DNA of 64,000 nucleotides from Forficula auricularia (GCA_024734495.1 JALMQS010000187.1:3298616-3362615), one strand, 5' to 3'; counted from the first letter of the stretch, positions 48,021 through 59,687 are shown. Numbers and translations are program-made. Notes: a model not told the origin generated them from the sequence alone.

Positions 48021-49330
48021 TCAAATGCCCTTAGTGGTAAAAATCATTACTACAGACTGACACAGGAAACTTCCTTCACAAAATGCTGTTATATTGTCTT
48101 CCGTACCGAGACCATAATTTCTTCTATTACGACATATAACTAGATTCAAAAGTGTAAGTAGATGGTCTTTCTTCCATCTGTATATGAGCATTCCGGGGCG
48201 CAAGTGTTCATCTGATTCAAAGGTGTTGTATATTAGCGAAAATCATGATAGGCTTGACATCTTTTCTAAATACATATAATTAATAATTACATTTAATGTA
48301 TTAGCAAATTCACTCCTCCTGACATCTATTAGTATACAGTTAATTGGGGGAAACAAAATCTATTCTGCCATACGAACAATATATATATCAACTTCTCCAT
48401 TAACTAGGGCCTCTGATTTTCGGCAATAGATAACGATTAGAGTAATCTCAAACAGCACTTGTTTCATTTTGGGTGTCATTATATTTTATTCCTTGAACTA
48501 CAATTCAAACTCACTGATTCTGACGGTTATCTTTCCTGTTCATTTCAATTTTCTTTTAGTTCAATACAGATAACTCATTTTTGCTGTTTTATCTTCTTCG
48601 GACATGTTGTTTCTTGTTAATATCATGGGTACATCACTATCATTAAGTACATTTCTAACTTATTACTTAAAGTAATATGTGAATAGTGATTCATGATTTT
48701 CCTTCATTTAAGTTTAAATGTCATCAGTAAAATTGCATAACTCTTCGGCTTCGACCATATTTCAACATGGTTTACTGTTTTCATTCGTAAGTGGGGCTAA
48801 GGAGCCAATAATTCCATCTACACATGCAAGATTATGCTGTAAGTGTGCAAAATATTATTTAAAACAATGGTAATCCCATAGTTAAAATATACCTTTCCAT
48901 TTTAATACATCTTGCTGAATTTCATGCGGGCTCATTACACTTCTCATTCCTTTGTTCTCCCTTTGAAACACGACATTATGATACATAATTTCACTTTATA
49001 TTGCTATGACTTTCTCTATCTCCTTTCTTATGGGAATAGTATCGTGTCTCTGCTCATATAACATTTGTTGTTTTCATTTATAACATACTAAAATCCAATT
49101 TTTGTTTAGAGAATATTTACTCGTTGGTTATTTTCATTTAAGAAATATTCATTCAACATTTTTTGATCAATAGTTTGTGCTTCAATATTGTACAACTTCT
49201 GCCTAGGCGTTTCACCTATATTTCTTGTGATTTTCGTTAGAGTATTAGAAATCTCCTCTTCAAAAAGGTCTCCACACTACATCCACACATTCTTTAAATT
49301 CTTTAACGAAAAATTTAAATAGTAGTTCGG
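48021..49330 (-). pseudogene. Unrecognised decayed coding-like stretch
   Basis: On the minus strand several blocks look like decayed protein: 49276-49127 gives EEEISNTLTKITRNIGETPR and on to NEYFLNENNQRVNIL before a stop, and 48240-48021 gives HLRPGMLIYRWKKDHLLTLL and NLVICRNRRNYGLGTEDNIT. In between, many stops interrupt readable pieces (VNHVEIWSKPKSYAIL). I do not recognise the family. An old transposase or retroelement, or a dead gene, is possible; chance is not excluded. Confidence 0.3.
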
Positions 49331-49494
49331 TTAACTTTGAATATTTTTTGTTTGACCTTTTTTTTATTTTTGTGTTTTCTTATGTGCGTAAAACATGACG
49401 GACTGAGATTCCTTAAGGTCTAAATGCCTAGAAAATCTGATAAGTGTATCGATTTTGTTCGTCCTTAAAAATTATGAGACTACATATTTGATAA

Positions 49495-49545
49495 CGAGCT
49501 TTTCGTGCGTGCCTTCGGCACGCCCTCGAAACTCGGCCCTCCTAT
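49495..49545. repeat. Small GC-rich hairpin fragment
   Basis: GCGTGCCTTCGGCACGC is a perfect short hairpin within ACGAGCTTTTCGTG..CCTCGAAACTCGG. It resembles the start of the 4856-type element (CCGCCTTCGGCG) and is probably a terminal fragment of a related element. Confidence 0.4.
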
Positions 49546-49643
49546 TTGATAATAATAAAAAAATTAGGTAAAATTACGAGGTGGGTTTCACATAAAATTT
49601 TATTTTTATTAAAAAATGTTTCACCTAGAACCAACACCTATCC

Positions 49644-49906
49644 CAGAGGTGGGGAACCTTTTTACCCTGAGAGGCCACATTTAAAATAGCAGTAACAAAG
49701 GAGGCCACATAAGTTTCAATACCGATAAATGTAACATTTGTAAAGTTATTACTGTTCAAATTCAATTTTTTTTTTTATTTTAAATTCAATTTTTTTTTTA
49801 TTTTAAATTCAATTTTTTTTTTATTTTAAATTCATTTTTTCTTTATTTCAAATTCATTTCGAGGCCTCATAAGAAATTCAAAAAGGCCACACGTTCCCCA
49901 CCTCTG
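49644..49906. mobile_element. hAT-type MITE with 8-bp target duplication
   Basis: The ends CAGAGGTGGGGAAC and GTTCCCCACCTCTG are perfect inverted repeats of 14 bp, flanked on both sides by ACCTATCC (49636-49643 and 49907-49914). An 8-bp duplication is the mark of hAT transposition. It landed inside an older repeat (TTTCACCTAGAACCAACACC). The interior has tandem AAATTCAATTTTTTTTTTAT units. Confidence 0.92.
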
Positions 49907-49914
49907 ACCTATCC

Positions 49915-51071
49915 CCTTAAAAGTCATTTCTCCAAATTTTACCTTGTTCATTGTAAATCGGTCTTCTACTCATCTTCTAATGGCTATTTATAAAGCAACC
50001 AAAATACTAAATCACTATTCTTCCTTCAAAAGACAAATTTAAAATAGTTATATGACACCCTAACTGTTTTCTGTCTATTATCATTCCATAACCGCCCGTG
50101 GCGAGCCTGGTATCAGACCATATGTCAGTGTGTTTCCTCAAGATTTTCTAACAGTCAATGGACTGTTTCCTTACTTCCACTTCCGTTCTTGTTTCTTTAA
50201 TCCAGGTTCATTTCTTGTTTTTCCTCTGCTGTGCATCCGTTGATCCACTCCGGCTTGTTTCACTGTCTCCACACTCGATGGTTGCACAATGCACAGTCTA
50301 CAGCTTTTAACTGTTTAAATATACGGTTTTCAATTTCCACTTTACGGCAGTTTTCCTTTCATTTGACCAATCTTGGAGTCAATCCCTTCTTCAGGGCCCA
50401 TGCCCCCCTCTCCCAAAAAAAATCCAGTTTATACTTAATCTAAATGAAAATCGTCGTAAGTCTATATAAAATATATTTTACAATTTTATTTAAAAACTTC
50501 TATTATAGTAAAATTCTGATTTTATTAAAAAAAAAAAAAATAGGCTCTGAAGAAAAAGTTTCTCGGTATATGCCTGTTCTTAATTTGAACTACTTTTAAA
50601 TAAAATTATTTCTTTATTGATGCTCTTAAATTCTTCAAAATGTCAAGTAAAAAACAGCATTTTATCTCCAGTTGTTTTCAATCATGCTAATTTTCTTCTG
50701 CATAAAAACCAATTGAACAAATAGCAACTTAATATTTCAATGATGTTGGCTCATATATGTAGTTGTTGACATTTTTTCTACCAATATAATTATATTTGCT
50801 GCTTAGTATAAGTTTTATTTTGATTAACACTCATTGAAACTTGCTATAGTACTTACTTTTCAATACTCACGACTGCTCTCGTCTTATCTGTAAGATATTT
50901 ATTTAATTGACAGGAAAAGTAAGAAAAGTCTGCTTACCACATTAATGATCATTTAAACGATTTACTTTTCTTTCCATCACATTTTTTTCATTTAGTTACT
51001 TAACTTCACATCTTAATAAAAAACGAGTAATCATTCATAAATGAGTCAAGTTTCTTAAGAGTGAATATAAC
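49915..51071. other. AT-rich intergenic sequence, no gene recognised
   Basis: The plus-strand frame at 50231-50443 has no recognisable similarity. On the minus strand near 50403-50385, CCCTGAAGAAGGG recalls the first box of the recurrent motif without a clear partner. Confidence 0.35.
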
Positions 51072-52249
51072 CAGGGGTGTAGGAATGGGGGGCTCAAGCC
51101 CCCCCGTCGATCGGCCAATGAATTGAAATAATTATACTATAACTTTTTGATCTATAATCTATATGTATATCTATGTTTAACTTTTTCTATTTATTTAAAA
51201 TTCATTTCTATATAACACAAATAAGAAATAAAGTTACTATGATTGTTTATTTTATTATAATAATCAAAATGAGGCTTTTTTAAAAACACATGGAAAACGT
51301 TGGTCGTTCCCTTATGGACGGGAGAAGGGTCAATTATAACACATATCTTCTTTTCATAAGATTTTAATAATTGCCACCATGAAGACTGTTTCGGCCGATA
51401 TTCTCATGCCATCTTCAGTCTAAAATCAATATCAACAAACAATTGCATACAAGAAACATTATAACATAATTACATCATATTAAAAAAACATCATTTTCTT
51501 TCTTACCTCTAACAAGACATAGTAGTATCAAAAAACACAACATTCTCCTGCGGCATCTTACATACAGAAACTATTATACAAATCAGCTGTGAACAACCAG
51601 AGAACCAGAATGTTAATTTCTCTGTAATCTGGTTGTTCACAGCTGATTTGTATAATAGTTTCTGTATGTAAGATGCCGCAGGAGAATGTTGTGTTTTTGA
51701 TACTACTATGTCTTGCTAGAGGTAAGAAAGAAAATGATGTTTTTTTAATATGATGTAATTATGTTATAATGTTTCTTGTATGCAATTTTTTGTTGATATT
51801 GATTTTAGACTGAAGATGGCATGAGAATATCGGTCGAAACTGTCTTCATGGTGGGAATTATTAAAATCTTATGAAGGGAAGATATGTGTTATAATTGACC
51901 TTTCTCCTGTCCATAAGGGAACGACCAACGTTTTCCATGTCATTTTAAAAAGCCTCATTTTGATTATTATAACAAATAATAAAAATCATTCAATTAAAGA
52001 TTTCTCAAAATATTGTTAAAATAGTATTTCTCTATATTTCACTAAATGACTTTTTCACTATAAAATAAGTGAAATTAATAATTTGTTAAATGATTTATTT
52101 ATAAAATTGAAAAATCATTTTACCTACTAATAATTAATTTATTCTAATGTTCAAAAGAAAGCAATTAACTTTAGCAATCTATTTTAAGAAAAAAATTGAA
52201 ATGATTTTTCATAGATCCCCTTCTTAGATTTTGAATTCCTTCGCCCCTG
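51072..52249. mobile_element. hAT-like element carrying a nested foldback
   Basis: CAGGGGTGTAGGAATGGGG at 51072 and ATTCCTTCGCCCCTG ending at 52249 look like paired ends, flanked by AATATAAC and AATGTAAT (6 of 8 alike). The interior from 51252 to 51981 is a separate foldback, so the hAT-like element is the older host. Confidence 0.55.
51252..51981. mobile_element. Near-perfect 730-bp foldback with the CTGANGA motif in both arms
   Basis: The arms 51252-51602 and 51632-51981 are reverse complements over about 350 bp with few mismatches, and turn at about 51617 near AATGTTAATTTCT. Each arm contains CTGAAGA, a T, a GGC stem start, and GGYC before GAAAC (minus 51418-51388, plus 51810-51841). It contains no ORF. 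It is taken as an end-only derivative of a retroelement of the Penelope type, or a foldback transposon. Confidence 0.85.
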
Positions 52250-53014
52250 AATGTAATCTGAATAAAATAGAAATCGAGTTGATATAACTTCATGTATATG
52301 CTGAAATAATGAAAAAAGGGCAAAAGAAAAAATGTATACCTATATTCCTATATTTATACTATTTATAATTACCGATCCCTCTAAGGGGGGGGGATTGGAA
52401 TGAATTCAAATCAATAAATAAATTTTAAAAATAATGAAAATAACAAAATATTATCCAAAAAGAAAAAGGCTAATAAAATTGAAAAATTTGTTTTTGAATT
52501 CACTCAAACGAATCGAATTTCAATCTAAATAAATCTATATATTTTGTAATAAATTTTAAATTAATTTTATTAAAAATATAAATGTATAATAATTGGTAAT
52601 AATTATTTTAACCTATTTATATTTCATTTTTTTGTTAAATTTTGTAACTATGAATTCGCCTAATCAATATATATTAAAAATTAAATGTATTGTCATTTCT
52701 CTGTCAATAAATAATATTTGAATTGTTTATAATTTTTTTAAATAAAATTTTAATTTAAGATTAAAAATGTTAATCTCTCAAAAAGAATATATGTATAGAG
52801 AGAGGAAGATTCCGGTTAATTGAGACATTGAAGGAAGTTAATTTGGGACAAATATTTAAGAATGGAAACAACCAAGAAATTTTATTGGGATTAGATGTCC
52901 TATATAATACAGATATATCCAATTAACATTTAATCCACTAGATACATTTATGTTCAGAAGCAAGCGATTTAAGACCAAATTGACACAAAGCAGCAAAATG
53001 TTTGCAGGCAATAG
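52250..53014. other. AT-rich intergenic sequence, nothing recognised
   Basis: No gene or repeat is recognised. Confidence 0.45.
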
Positions 53015-53244
53015 CCGGATACTGACTGAGCGAGCAGCCTCGCGAGGCTGCCTCGGGTGTTTGGCACAGAACTGAGTGAACGCAGGAAACGACTCGAGGC
53101 CTTTGAGCATTCACAAAAACCGACAACAGATGGATCGGGCCGAGGCAGCCTCAGACGAGGCAACGGGCATTTTGGCCTTGGGCGAGGCACATACTGACCG
53201 TCCAGGCATTTGCCTCGCGAGGCAAATCCTCAGTCAGTATCCGG
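53015..53244. mobile_element. GC-rich palindromic MITE of 230 bp
   Basis: The ends CCGGATACTGACTGAG and CTCAGTCAGTATCCGG are perfect 16-bp inverted repeats. The inside holds AGCCTCGCGAGGCT and TTTGCCTCGCGAGGCAAA, both self-complementary, plus several GAGGC/GCCTC steps. It stands out from the AT-rich surroundings by its G, C and CpG content. The ORFs across it on both strands are by-products of the palindrome. Confidence 0.82.
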
Positions 53245-54233
53245 GTAATGAGTTATATGTGATTAAGTTGGTCTGTATTGCTACTTAGGGAAAAGATCTA
53301 TATATCAATTTTTCTTTTTCATTTTCTAAAAAACAAGTTTGTTAGTTTTTTTATTTTATTTTGAAAATTACATATTTTTCCTGCATTTATGAACCCTTCT
53401 AAAACTAGAGCGCCTAAAATCGAATCAGTTCTTTTTTCGAATTGGATATAAAAACATTTTGGCACCAGAAAGAATTTTCTACGACTTTCAGTTCCTGACT
53501 TATCATGGGTATGGAATCCAGACACAGAGAAAAAATAAATCACTTTCCTCCATATTTCAGCCAATTTTAAACAAATGAAAATCCTGCTTGCAAGAATAAA
53601 ATTTTTACTTTTAAATTATGTAGAAGAATGTATAAAAAATCTGGATCATTTCTTTTATTAATTTATTTAATTAAACAATGAAATAAATTATAATTTTCTT
53701 ACAAAAAATTTTATAATTATTGTCATATTATTATTTTTAATATGAGTAAATATAACAAATAATATGGTGGTATCTAAAAGTATTACATATATCATTAAAA
53801 GGAGTATTTTTTCGAAGAATACATTTTCATTATGGATATCATAGTTTGAGATTGATTTAAAAGAAGACATTTTGAACATTTTTCTCAAAGATTTGAAAAA
53901 TTTCACCACCATATTTTAAAGAATAAACATATAATTAAAATATACAGAGTTTTCTATTTGTTGTTAGGAAAATTTCCAAATTCTAAAAATCATTATAAAA
54001 CGTTTCTATATATGAATATAAAACATCCTGAAGAGTTTTTATCACTAGAATAAGCTATTATTTAAAGGAATATACAAAGTAATCTTTTAAGAAAAAAATG
54101 GAGACAGTGGCGTAAAGAGCTATGCGATCTCATGAGGCTTGACTATTTTTCAAGGAACCTCTAAAGTTCAGTCCTTTTGTTAACATAGCTATTTTCATTT
54201 CTTTACCATTTCAAGTAATCGAACAATGTGTAC
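53245..54233. other. AT-rich intergenic sequence, nothing recognised
   Basis: The minus-strand frames at 53319 and 53688 show no recognisable family. Confidence 0.4.
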
Positions 54234-54241
54234 AGTTACAC

Positions 54242-54375
54242 CGAGGGGTGAACCGCGACCTAAAATCGTGTACACCTACTTCACTTCCACTTTCATTTCC
54301 AAGTAGAGGACAATAGATTATCTATTGAATTCCAAAGACGGTGTACACCTAATTCCAATCGCGGTTCACCCCTCG
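54242..54375. mobile_element. Short TIR MITE, GAGGGGTGAACC family, copy 3, with target duplication
   Basis: The 134-bp unit has perfect 17-bp ends CGAGGGGTGAACCGCGA and is flanked by AGTTACAC on both sides (54234-54241 and 54376-54383). The 8-bp duplication places the family with hAT-like transposons. It is the best copy for defining the family. Confidence 0.92.
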
Positions 54376-54383
54376 AGTTACAC

Positions 54384-55390
54384 TATAAGAAATCTATGAA
54401 GTACATAGTATATGTATGTACTGGGCTGAAATTGCACATTTGGAACTGAGGCCAACTCAAAAAAATTTATTAGAAAAACAGATTTCACTCAAAATGTTGA
54501 AGGCCCCTTAGTATTGGAGTCACGGTAATAATTTATTTGAAAAATTTAAACAATTCTTAGGGTGCATAATTGCAATTATAAACAAATATATAAATAAGAC
54601 TTTACTATTTATATTTCATATTCTATTCATATCTACCAAAGCCACCTTACAGACAATCGCAATTCACAACATTGAGTTTCAGATAAAGAGCGGAGAGGAG
54701 CTCTTTTTATCATTTTTCGCATAGATGCTCACAATCTGTAGTTATGCCACTGTTTAGAGTTAAAGTGTATAATAATCAAAACAAATTATAAGATAGGTAT
54801 ACTTATACAAATAATATTATTTCTAGAATATAGATATTTTGATTATAGTTATTATTTTTATTTAATTGAGCGCACAGTGACCACCAATAAATTATCATTT
54901 ATTTTCATTGAGCTTTGAATTCAATGATCACGCTAAGGTGAGAATTTTTTTTAATTGTTAAAGAGACACACAAGACTAAGAGTGAACTGGAAAATAATTT
55001 ATATACAAAATTATATTACAAAAACATTACATTGATCGGAAAAAAACATATATAAATTTATTAATTATTTGAAAAACTGTTTTTAAGGTTTTTAAACAAC
55101 ATTTTTAAAAACATTTTAATTAAATATTGATATTATACTAGTAGACTTTTATCAATAATTGATATTTATCACAATCAATTTTTAAAATCTCTACCTAATG
55201 AATTAAAAATGTAGCAAAAAGTGAAAAGATTATGTTCCATTAATGGAGCTGAATTAATATTAAAATGTTTTTTTTCATATTAATGAAAGTGAAATTCTAA
55301 ATAATTATAATATAAATATGAAGAAAATAACTATGAATTAAAGTTCATTAGCCAGATATTAGCTTTGTTTTGTTAAAGTTTATTATATTA
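54384..55390. other. AT-rich intergenic sequence, nothing recognised
   Basis: No gene or repeat is recognised. Confidence 0.45.
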
Positions 55391-55688
55391 ATCCCAGGTA
55401 ACACACAATATCCCCAGAATTCTAAGTTATTTAAAGGACATATATATTCCAATTATCTCCAGGAGATCCACAGAATATTTGTATGGGCGTTAATCTTCTG
55501 AGAATATTCCAAGAATGCGCAACTAGGAATATTCCGGGAAAGGGAATTTAATGTCCTACACGAATATTTTAGTTCTAAGAAAATTCCCAGAATATCTACG
55601 AAGATTGAAAGATTATTCACAGGATATTCCAATGTCCAGAGAAGATATTATCAGAATATTTATAGATTATTCTTGTACTACCTGGGAT
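55391..55688. mobile_element. MITE with ATCCCAGGTA ends and many GAATATTC steps
   Basis: The ends ATCCCAGGTA and TACCTGGGAT are 10-bp inverted repeats. The interior contains at least six GAATATTCC / AGAATAT / GGATATTCC phrases, each an inverted GAA-TTC pair. The GAA/TTC spacing resembles heat-shock element modules but may only reflect the internal repeat of the MITE. Confidence 0.6.
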
Positions 55689-56030
55689 AAGCCTAGTACT
55701 CATCTGGCTAAAGGATTTTATCGTTATTTTTAATCCAGTTTCCCCAAAACAAACAATGTAGAAAATAAAATTTTTTATTATGATATTGAATATTTTCATT
55801 TTCCTATTTTCATGAAAAAAATTGATATTCATTATGAACAATTAAATGAATTTGATATATGGCCCTGAGAATAAAAATCTTCCATTTTTTTTTTAATTTT
55901 GTTTAAGATTTTTATTACAAAGGATAAATAAAATATTGAATAATATGAACATTACAATAACAAGGTTTTTTTAATATAATAAATTATAATAACAGTCTTA
56001 GTTAATAGATTTATTTATTTTTATCTTACT

Positions 56031-56847
56031 TCACCAGTGAGCATCATGTTTTTTTGCCACTTTTGAAATAAATTCATTATGACTTGCATACAGTTTCAAA
56101 TCTTTGTTAATTTCTTGCCATTTTACACCAACTGCATCATCACCTGCCTTTAATTCTATGGTGTCAAATAATCCGTTAATATCATGAAAATTAACAGCAA
56201 TAGTTTCCATCCAGGCGTTATCAGTGTTTCTCGGGTCATCAACATATCCTTTATATACTTCAACTCCTTTAGCAAAAAATGATTCTAATTCTTTAGTTTT
56301 CTCTGTTGTATTGTTGAGGGCCTCTTCAAAGAACTCCCTCTTCAAGGTAGATGAGACCACTTCTCCTAAATCAATCATCCCACCAGGGATTGCCCATTCT
56401 TCAGAATCACTTCTTTTAATGCAGACCATTTCTAAAATAGGTTTGTTGGAAGTTTTATGCTTAACGATTTTGTCATTCTCTTTCTTCCATCTTGTAACAA
56501 TCGGGTCGGCTGCATGATTTGGACCCCAACGTCCTAAAAGTCCACGTCCTGCTAATCCAGTTCTTCCTCCAGGATTCAAAGGATAAGAATCTTGAACTGC
56601 ATATTCTCCAGAATGACTTCTTCGATCCACTTTCTCATCAATTTCATTCCATTTTGGTTGAAAGGTAGGATCAGCCAAATCTTTATCAGCCCAAGACTGA
56701 CCAAAAATTCGTTCAGATGTATATTTCGTGGGCTTATATTCTAACCATTCATTTTTCCATGGTACTTGTTTATCAGGTACAGGGAATCGTTCAATTGATT
56801 CGTTTGTTTTTGGATAATATTGACCACGACATTTTTGATGTAACATC
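56031..56847 (-). CDS. NUDT9-type ADP-ribose pyrophosphatase
   Basis: A Nudix hydrolase that splits ADP-ribose to AMP and ribose 5-phosphate. The 271 residues from ATG 56846-56844 match animal NUDT9 along their whole length: FPVPDKQVPW near 21-30, PGGRTGLAGRGLLGRWGPNH near 92-110, HAADPIVTRWK near 111-121, the Nudix box from Gly156 (G-x5-E162-x7-REFFEE at 170-175), YKGYVDDPRNTDNAWMET, and LYASHNEFISKVAKKHDAHW at the end. Metal-binding glutamates 171, 174 and 175 are present; Phe173 stands where relatives often have Gly. A strong acceptor (TTTTTGTTTTTAAG|G) lies directly before the ATG, so upstream exons may add a mitochondrial presequence. The open frame can be read 14 codons further to an ATG at 56888, but that stretch is the polypyrimidine tract and is probably intron. 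All of the recognised protein lies in one exon. Confidence 0.93.
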
Positions 56848-56888
56848 CTTAAAAACAAAAATGACAATGAATTAATTTGTTTTTGCAT

Positions 56889-57689
56889 TGCACAATGTTA
56901 CTTAAATAAACTAAAATAATACTGATCTAAAGATTTATTTATTTATTTATTTATTCACAGTATATAATTAAACAGGTAAAAAATTATATTACAATTAGAA
57001 ATATTAGTTTAAATTATAATGTGTACATAGGTATTTTTTAATGAATAAATAAATATATAACACAATTATTGATAGATAATAAAACTTATAAATAAGTTTA
57101 AAATAATTCTATTTAAATATAAATGTAACATTAATAGACAAAAAAAGAACAAAAAGGTACAAAACTTATGTGTTAAAATGATAAAAATACTTTACAAAAA
57201 TGTAAATCAAATGAATTGTGAAAATTAATTTATATTTATAAATATATATAAGTAAATGTTAGATTGAGAAATCACAGTAAAAACTTTAGAAATAATATTT
57301 AATAATCGATGATGACTTGAAAATAGATTTCATAGAAAATTCAGCCGGGTTAATATCAAAACTAATTGCAATATGCACATAATTTATAAACGCCGGATGA
57401 TTTGGAAAAATAAATATTAGAGACAAGTATGAAACTAATTGAAGGTATAAGAAGAAAATAGAACTGTTTTTATATGTTAATATACATATATATATTTATA
57501 TATATAGATTTTTTTTAATTTAAATAAACTGTCAACTGTCTTAATTAAAATTCATTATATTAATATCACCTGTGATTTAAATTGAAGTTAAAACAAATAG
57601 TTGGTCATTCAATTAATATATTAATGAGTTGGTTCTTCTTCAAAGAATATATATATAATAGATATTGATATGGATATAATAATTCCTTA
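56889..57689. other. AT-rich sequence upstream of NUDT9
   Basis: It is probably intron or 5' flank of the minus-strand gene. No coding exon is recognised. Confidence 0.35.
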
Positions 57690-57800
57690 TGGACATGAAC
57701 AGTTTTTCCAAGCTGAATGGTTGGTATGTGCCTCAGCGAGAGTGAGAAGTGAGAACGAGGGGGCTGGAGGGGGCGATCCGCCAGATATAATTTTCATTTA
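57690..57800 (-). promoter_or_regulatory. GC-richer patch, candidate NUDT9 promoter or first exon
   Basis: A short island in very AT-rich DNA with GCCTCAGCGAGAGTGAG, GGGGGCTGGAGGGGGCGA and CCAAGCTGAATGG. On the minus strand it would precede the NUDT9 exon by about 0.9 kb. It shares CCAAGCTG(A/C)ATG and GCGAG(A)GTGAG-like text with the patch just upstream of GOPC (62600-62630), as expected of housekeeping promoters. The inference rests on position and composition only. Confidence 0.3.
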
Positions 57801-57956
57801 GACATGACATTTTATAATACATATATATATTATTTTTTTTACTCGAATTTCAAATAAATTCTATAAATCTTTTTAATTAGCTTATAAAGATATTGAAAAA
57901 TTATATAGATATAAGTTATAAGTAGAGACCGGATTTTTATGCAGTAAAAACTACCA

Positions 57957-58922
57957 AAATATGCGGTTAAAAACGCTGAAATATGCAAGTAATATGCAGA
58001 ATACGTTGAAATATGCAAAAATATGCAGTAAAAATTGGCAAAATAAATTTTTTATGCACTAAAAAATTAAAAATGAAGACAAAAAATAATTTTTAAGAAA
58101 AAAATAAAACCGACTTCAAAAAAATGAAATGCAACAAATAAAATACACTAAAAGGTATAACATAATTATTATCTTATTTAGTTACAACTAAACGACGAAA
58201 TATTAACATGAAATCCCTTTTTGAAGTCGGTGCCAAACAAACTATATAAGCGAGCGTACTAAGTAAGATCCGTCGAGTGCGATTTATAAAATGTATATGT
58301 TTGGCACCGACTTCAAAAAGTAATTTCATGTTAATATTTCGCCGTTTAGTTGTAACTAAATAAGATAATAATTATTTTATACCTTTAAGTGTATTTTATT
58401 TGTTGCATTTAATTTTTTTGAAGTCTATTTTATTTTTTCTTAAAAATTATTTTTATTTTTCTCTTTTTAGTGATGTTATTAATAGTGATCTTATCATCAG
58501 AACTTGACCAAATTAATATGGCACCAACCCTAAGATACCCCCTTTCCAATAAAAAAAGAATCATCGAAATAGGTTCATAAACAAAGAAGTTTTAGGCCTG
58601 AACAAACCTAACAAAAAAGGTCTAATACCAATGAAAAAAAAACGGGACCAATCGGAAGCTAGACTGAACCCAATGCAAATTTTTTTTTCAAAATCGGTTC
58701 ATAATTGGCGGAGATATGAGGTAACATGGACACAAAAAAAGAAAAAAAATCAGTCGAATTTAGAACCTCTTCCTTTTTTGAAGTCGGTTAAAAATATGCA
58801 GTTAAAACGCTGAAATATGCAAGTAATATGCAGAATACGTTGAAATATGCAAATATATGCAGTAAAAATTGGCAAAACAATTTTTTTATGCACTAAAAAA
58901 TTAAAATTGAAGACAAAAAGAC
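57957..58922. mobile_element. Foldback element between two direct repeats of about 130 bp
   Basis: The direct repeats 57957-58088 and 58791-58922 share AATATGC(A/G)GTTAAAA(A)CGC, TGCAAGTAATATGCAGAATA and ATGCACTAAAAAATTAAAA. Between them lies an insert with ACCGACTTCAAAAA (58109) and the inverse TTTTTTGAAGTCGGT (ending 58789). A foldback core (58084-58458) pairs TTAGTTACAACTAAACG with its inverse and turns near 58270. Either the insert hit a tandem pair or the repeats belong to it like terminal repeats. Confidence 0.65.
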
Positions 58923-59319
58923 TATTTATTTGAAGAAGTGCTATGAAAGGAATAAAATGTAAGCTATATAAGACACCAAGCCAGTGTCAAATATGTACTT
59001 TTATTGAGTAAAAAATTTCATAAAATTCTCATTATATTTAATATATTAAAAAATCTTTAAACTCAAAGAATTATTAGCGGGGTGCTCTTGAATAAAATCA
59101 ACATAATAAATATAATAATGTTTCAAAAATGTGATCGAAAAAATACGGGGGGGGGGGTAGTTTTATTTAACAGACACGATATTGTATTGTATTGATTTTA
59201 TTTTTTATATAATAACAAGCTTTACTTATTGACGTACAAATAATAAACTAATAAAATAATGCAAATATTTGTCCGGCTATAATCTGATCACTATACACTA
59301 ATTTAGACTCACTTACACA

Positions 59320-59402
59320 CACACTCACACACACGAACACACAATGGGCAAAATTTGCTATAGTTACCGAAGGCCATTAATAATAATAATAATAATAATA
59401 AA
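59320..59402. repeat. Microsatellites (CA-rich and AAT)n
   Basis: CACACACACTCACACACACG (about 59315-59335) is followed by about eight AAT units at 59378-59402. Confidence 0.8.
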
Positions 59403-59687
59403 GAAATAATTAACAAAGGATCTCAAAAATAATTAAAATTTGATTGTAATTGTGAATAATTTATGTTTACAAGTATTTTTCTAAATTATCTTCAGATTAT
59501 TATGTCTATGGTTACTTAAAATTGATTTATACAATGAAAAGGAGCGCTCCACATCCTCAGATAAAATATTTTTAATTAAAAAGACTGATGATGAAAGCCA
59601 AAAGCCTTCAAAATTATAGTCTCTAACAAATAAATTATAATAATCCATTCATGCGACCATTGAATCCAAAATGAAGATATATAATTT

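Noticed and set aside
52856..53288. Several overlapping ORFs on both strands
   Set aside because: They result from the GC-rich palindromic MITE at 53015-53244.
56224..56517. Plus-strand ORF of 97 codons
   Set aside because: It is the antisense shadow of the NUDT9 exon.
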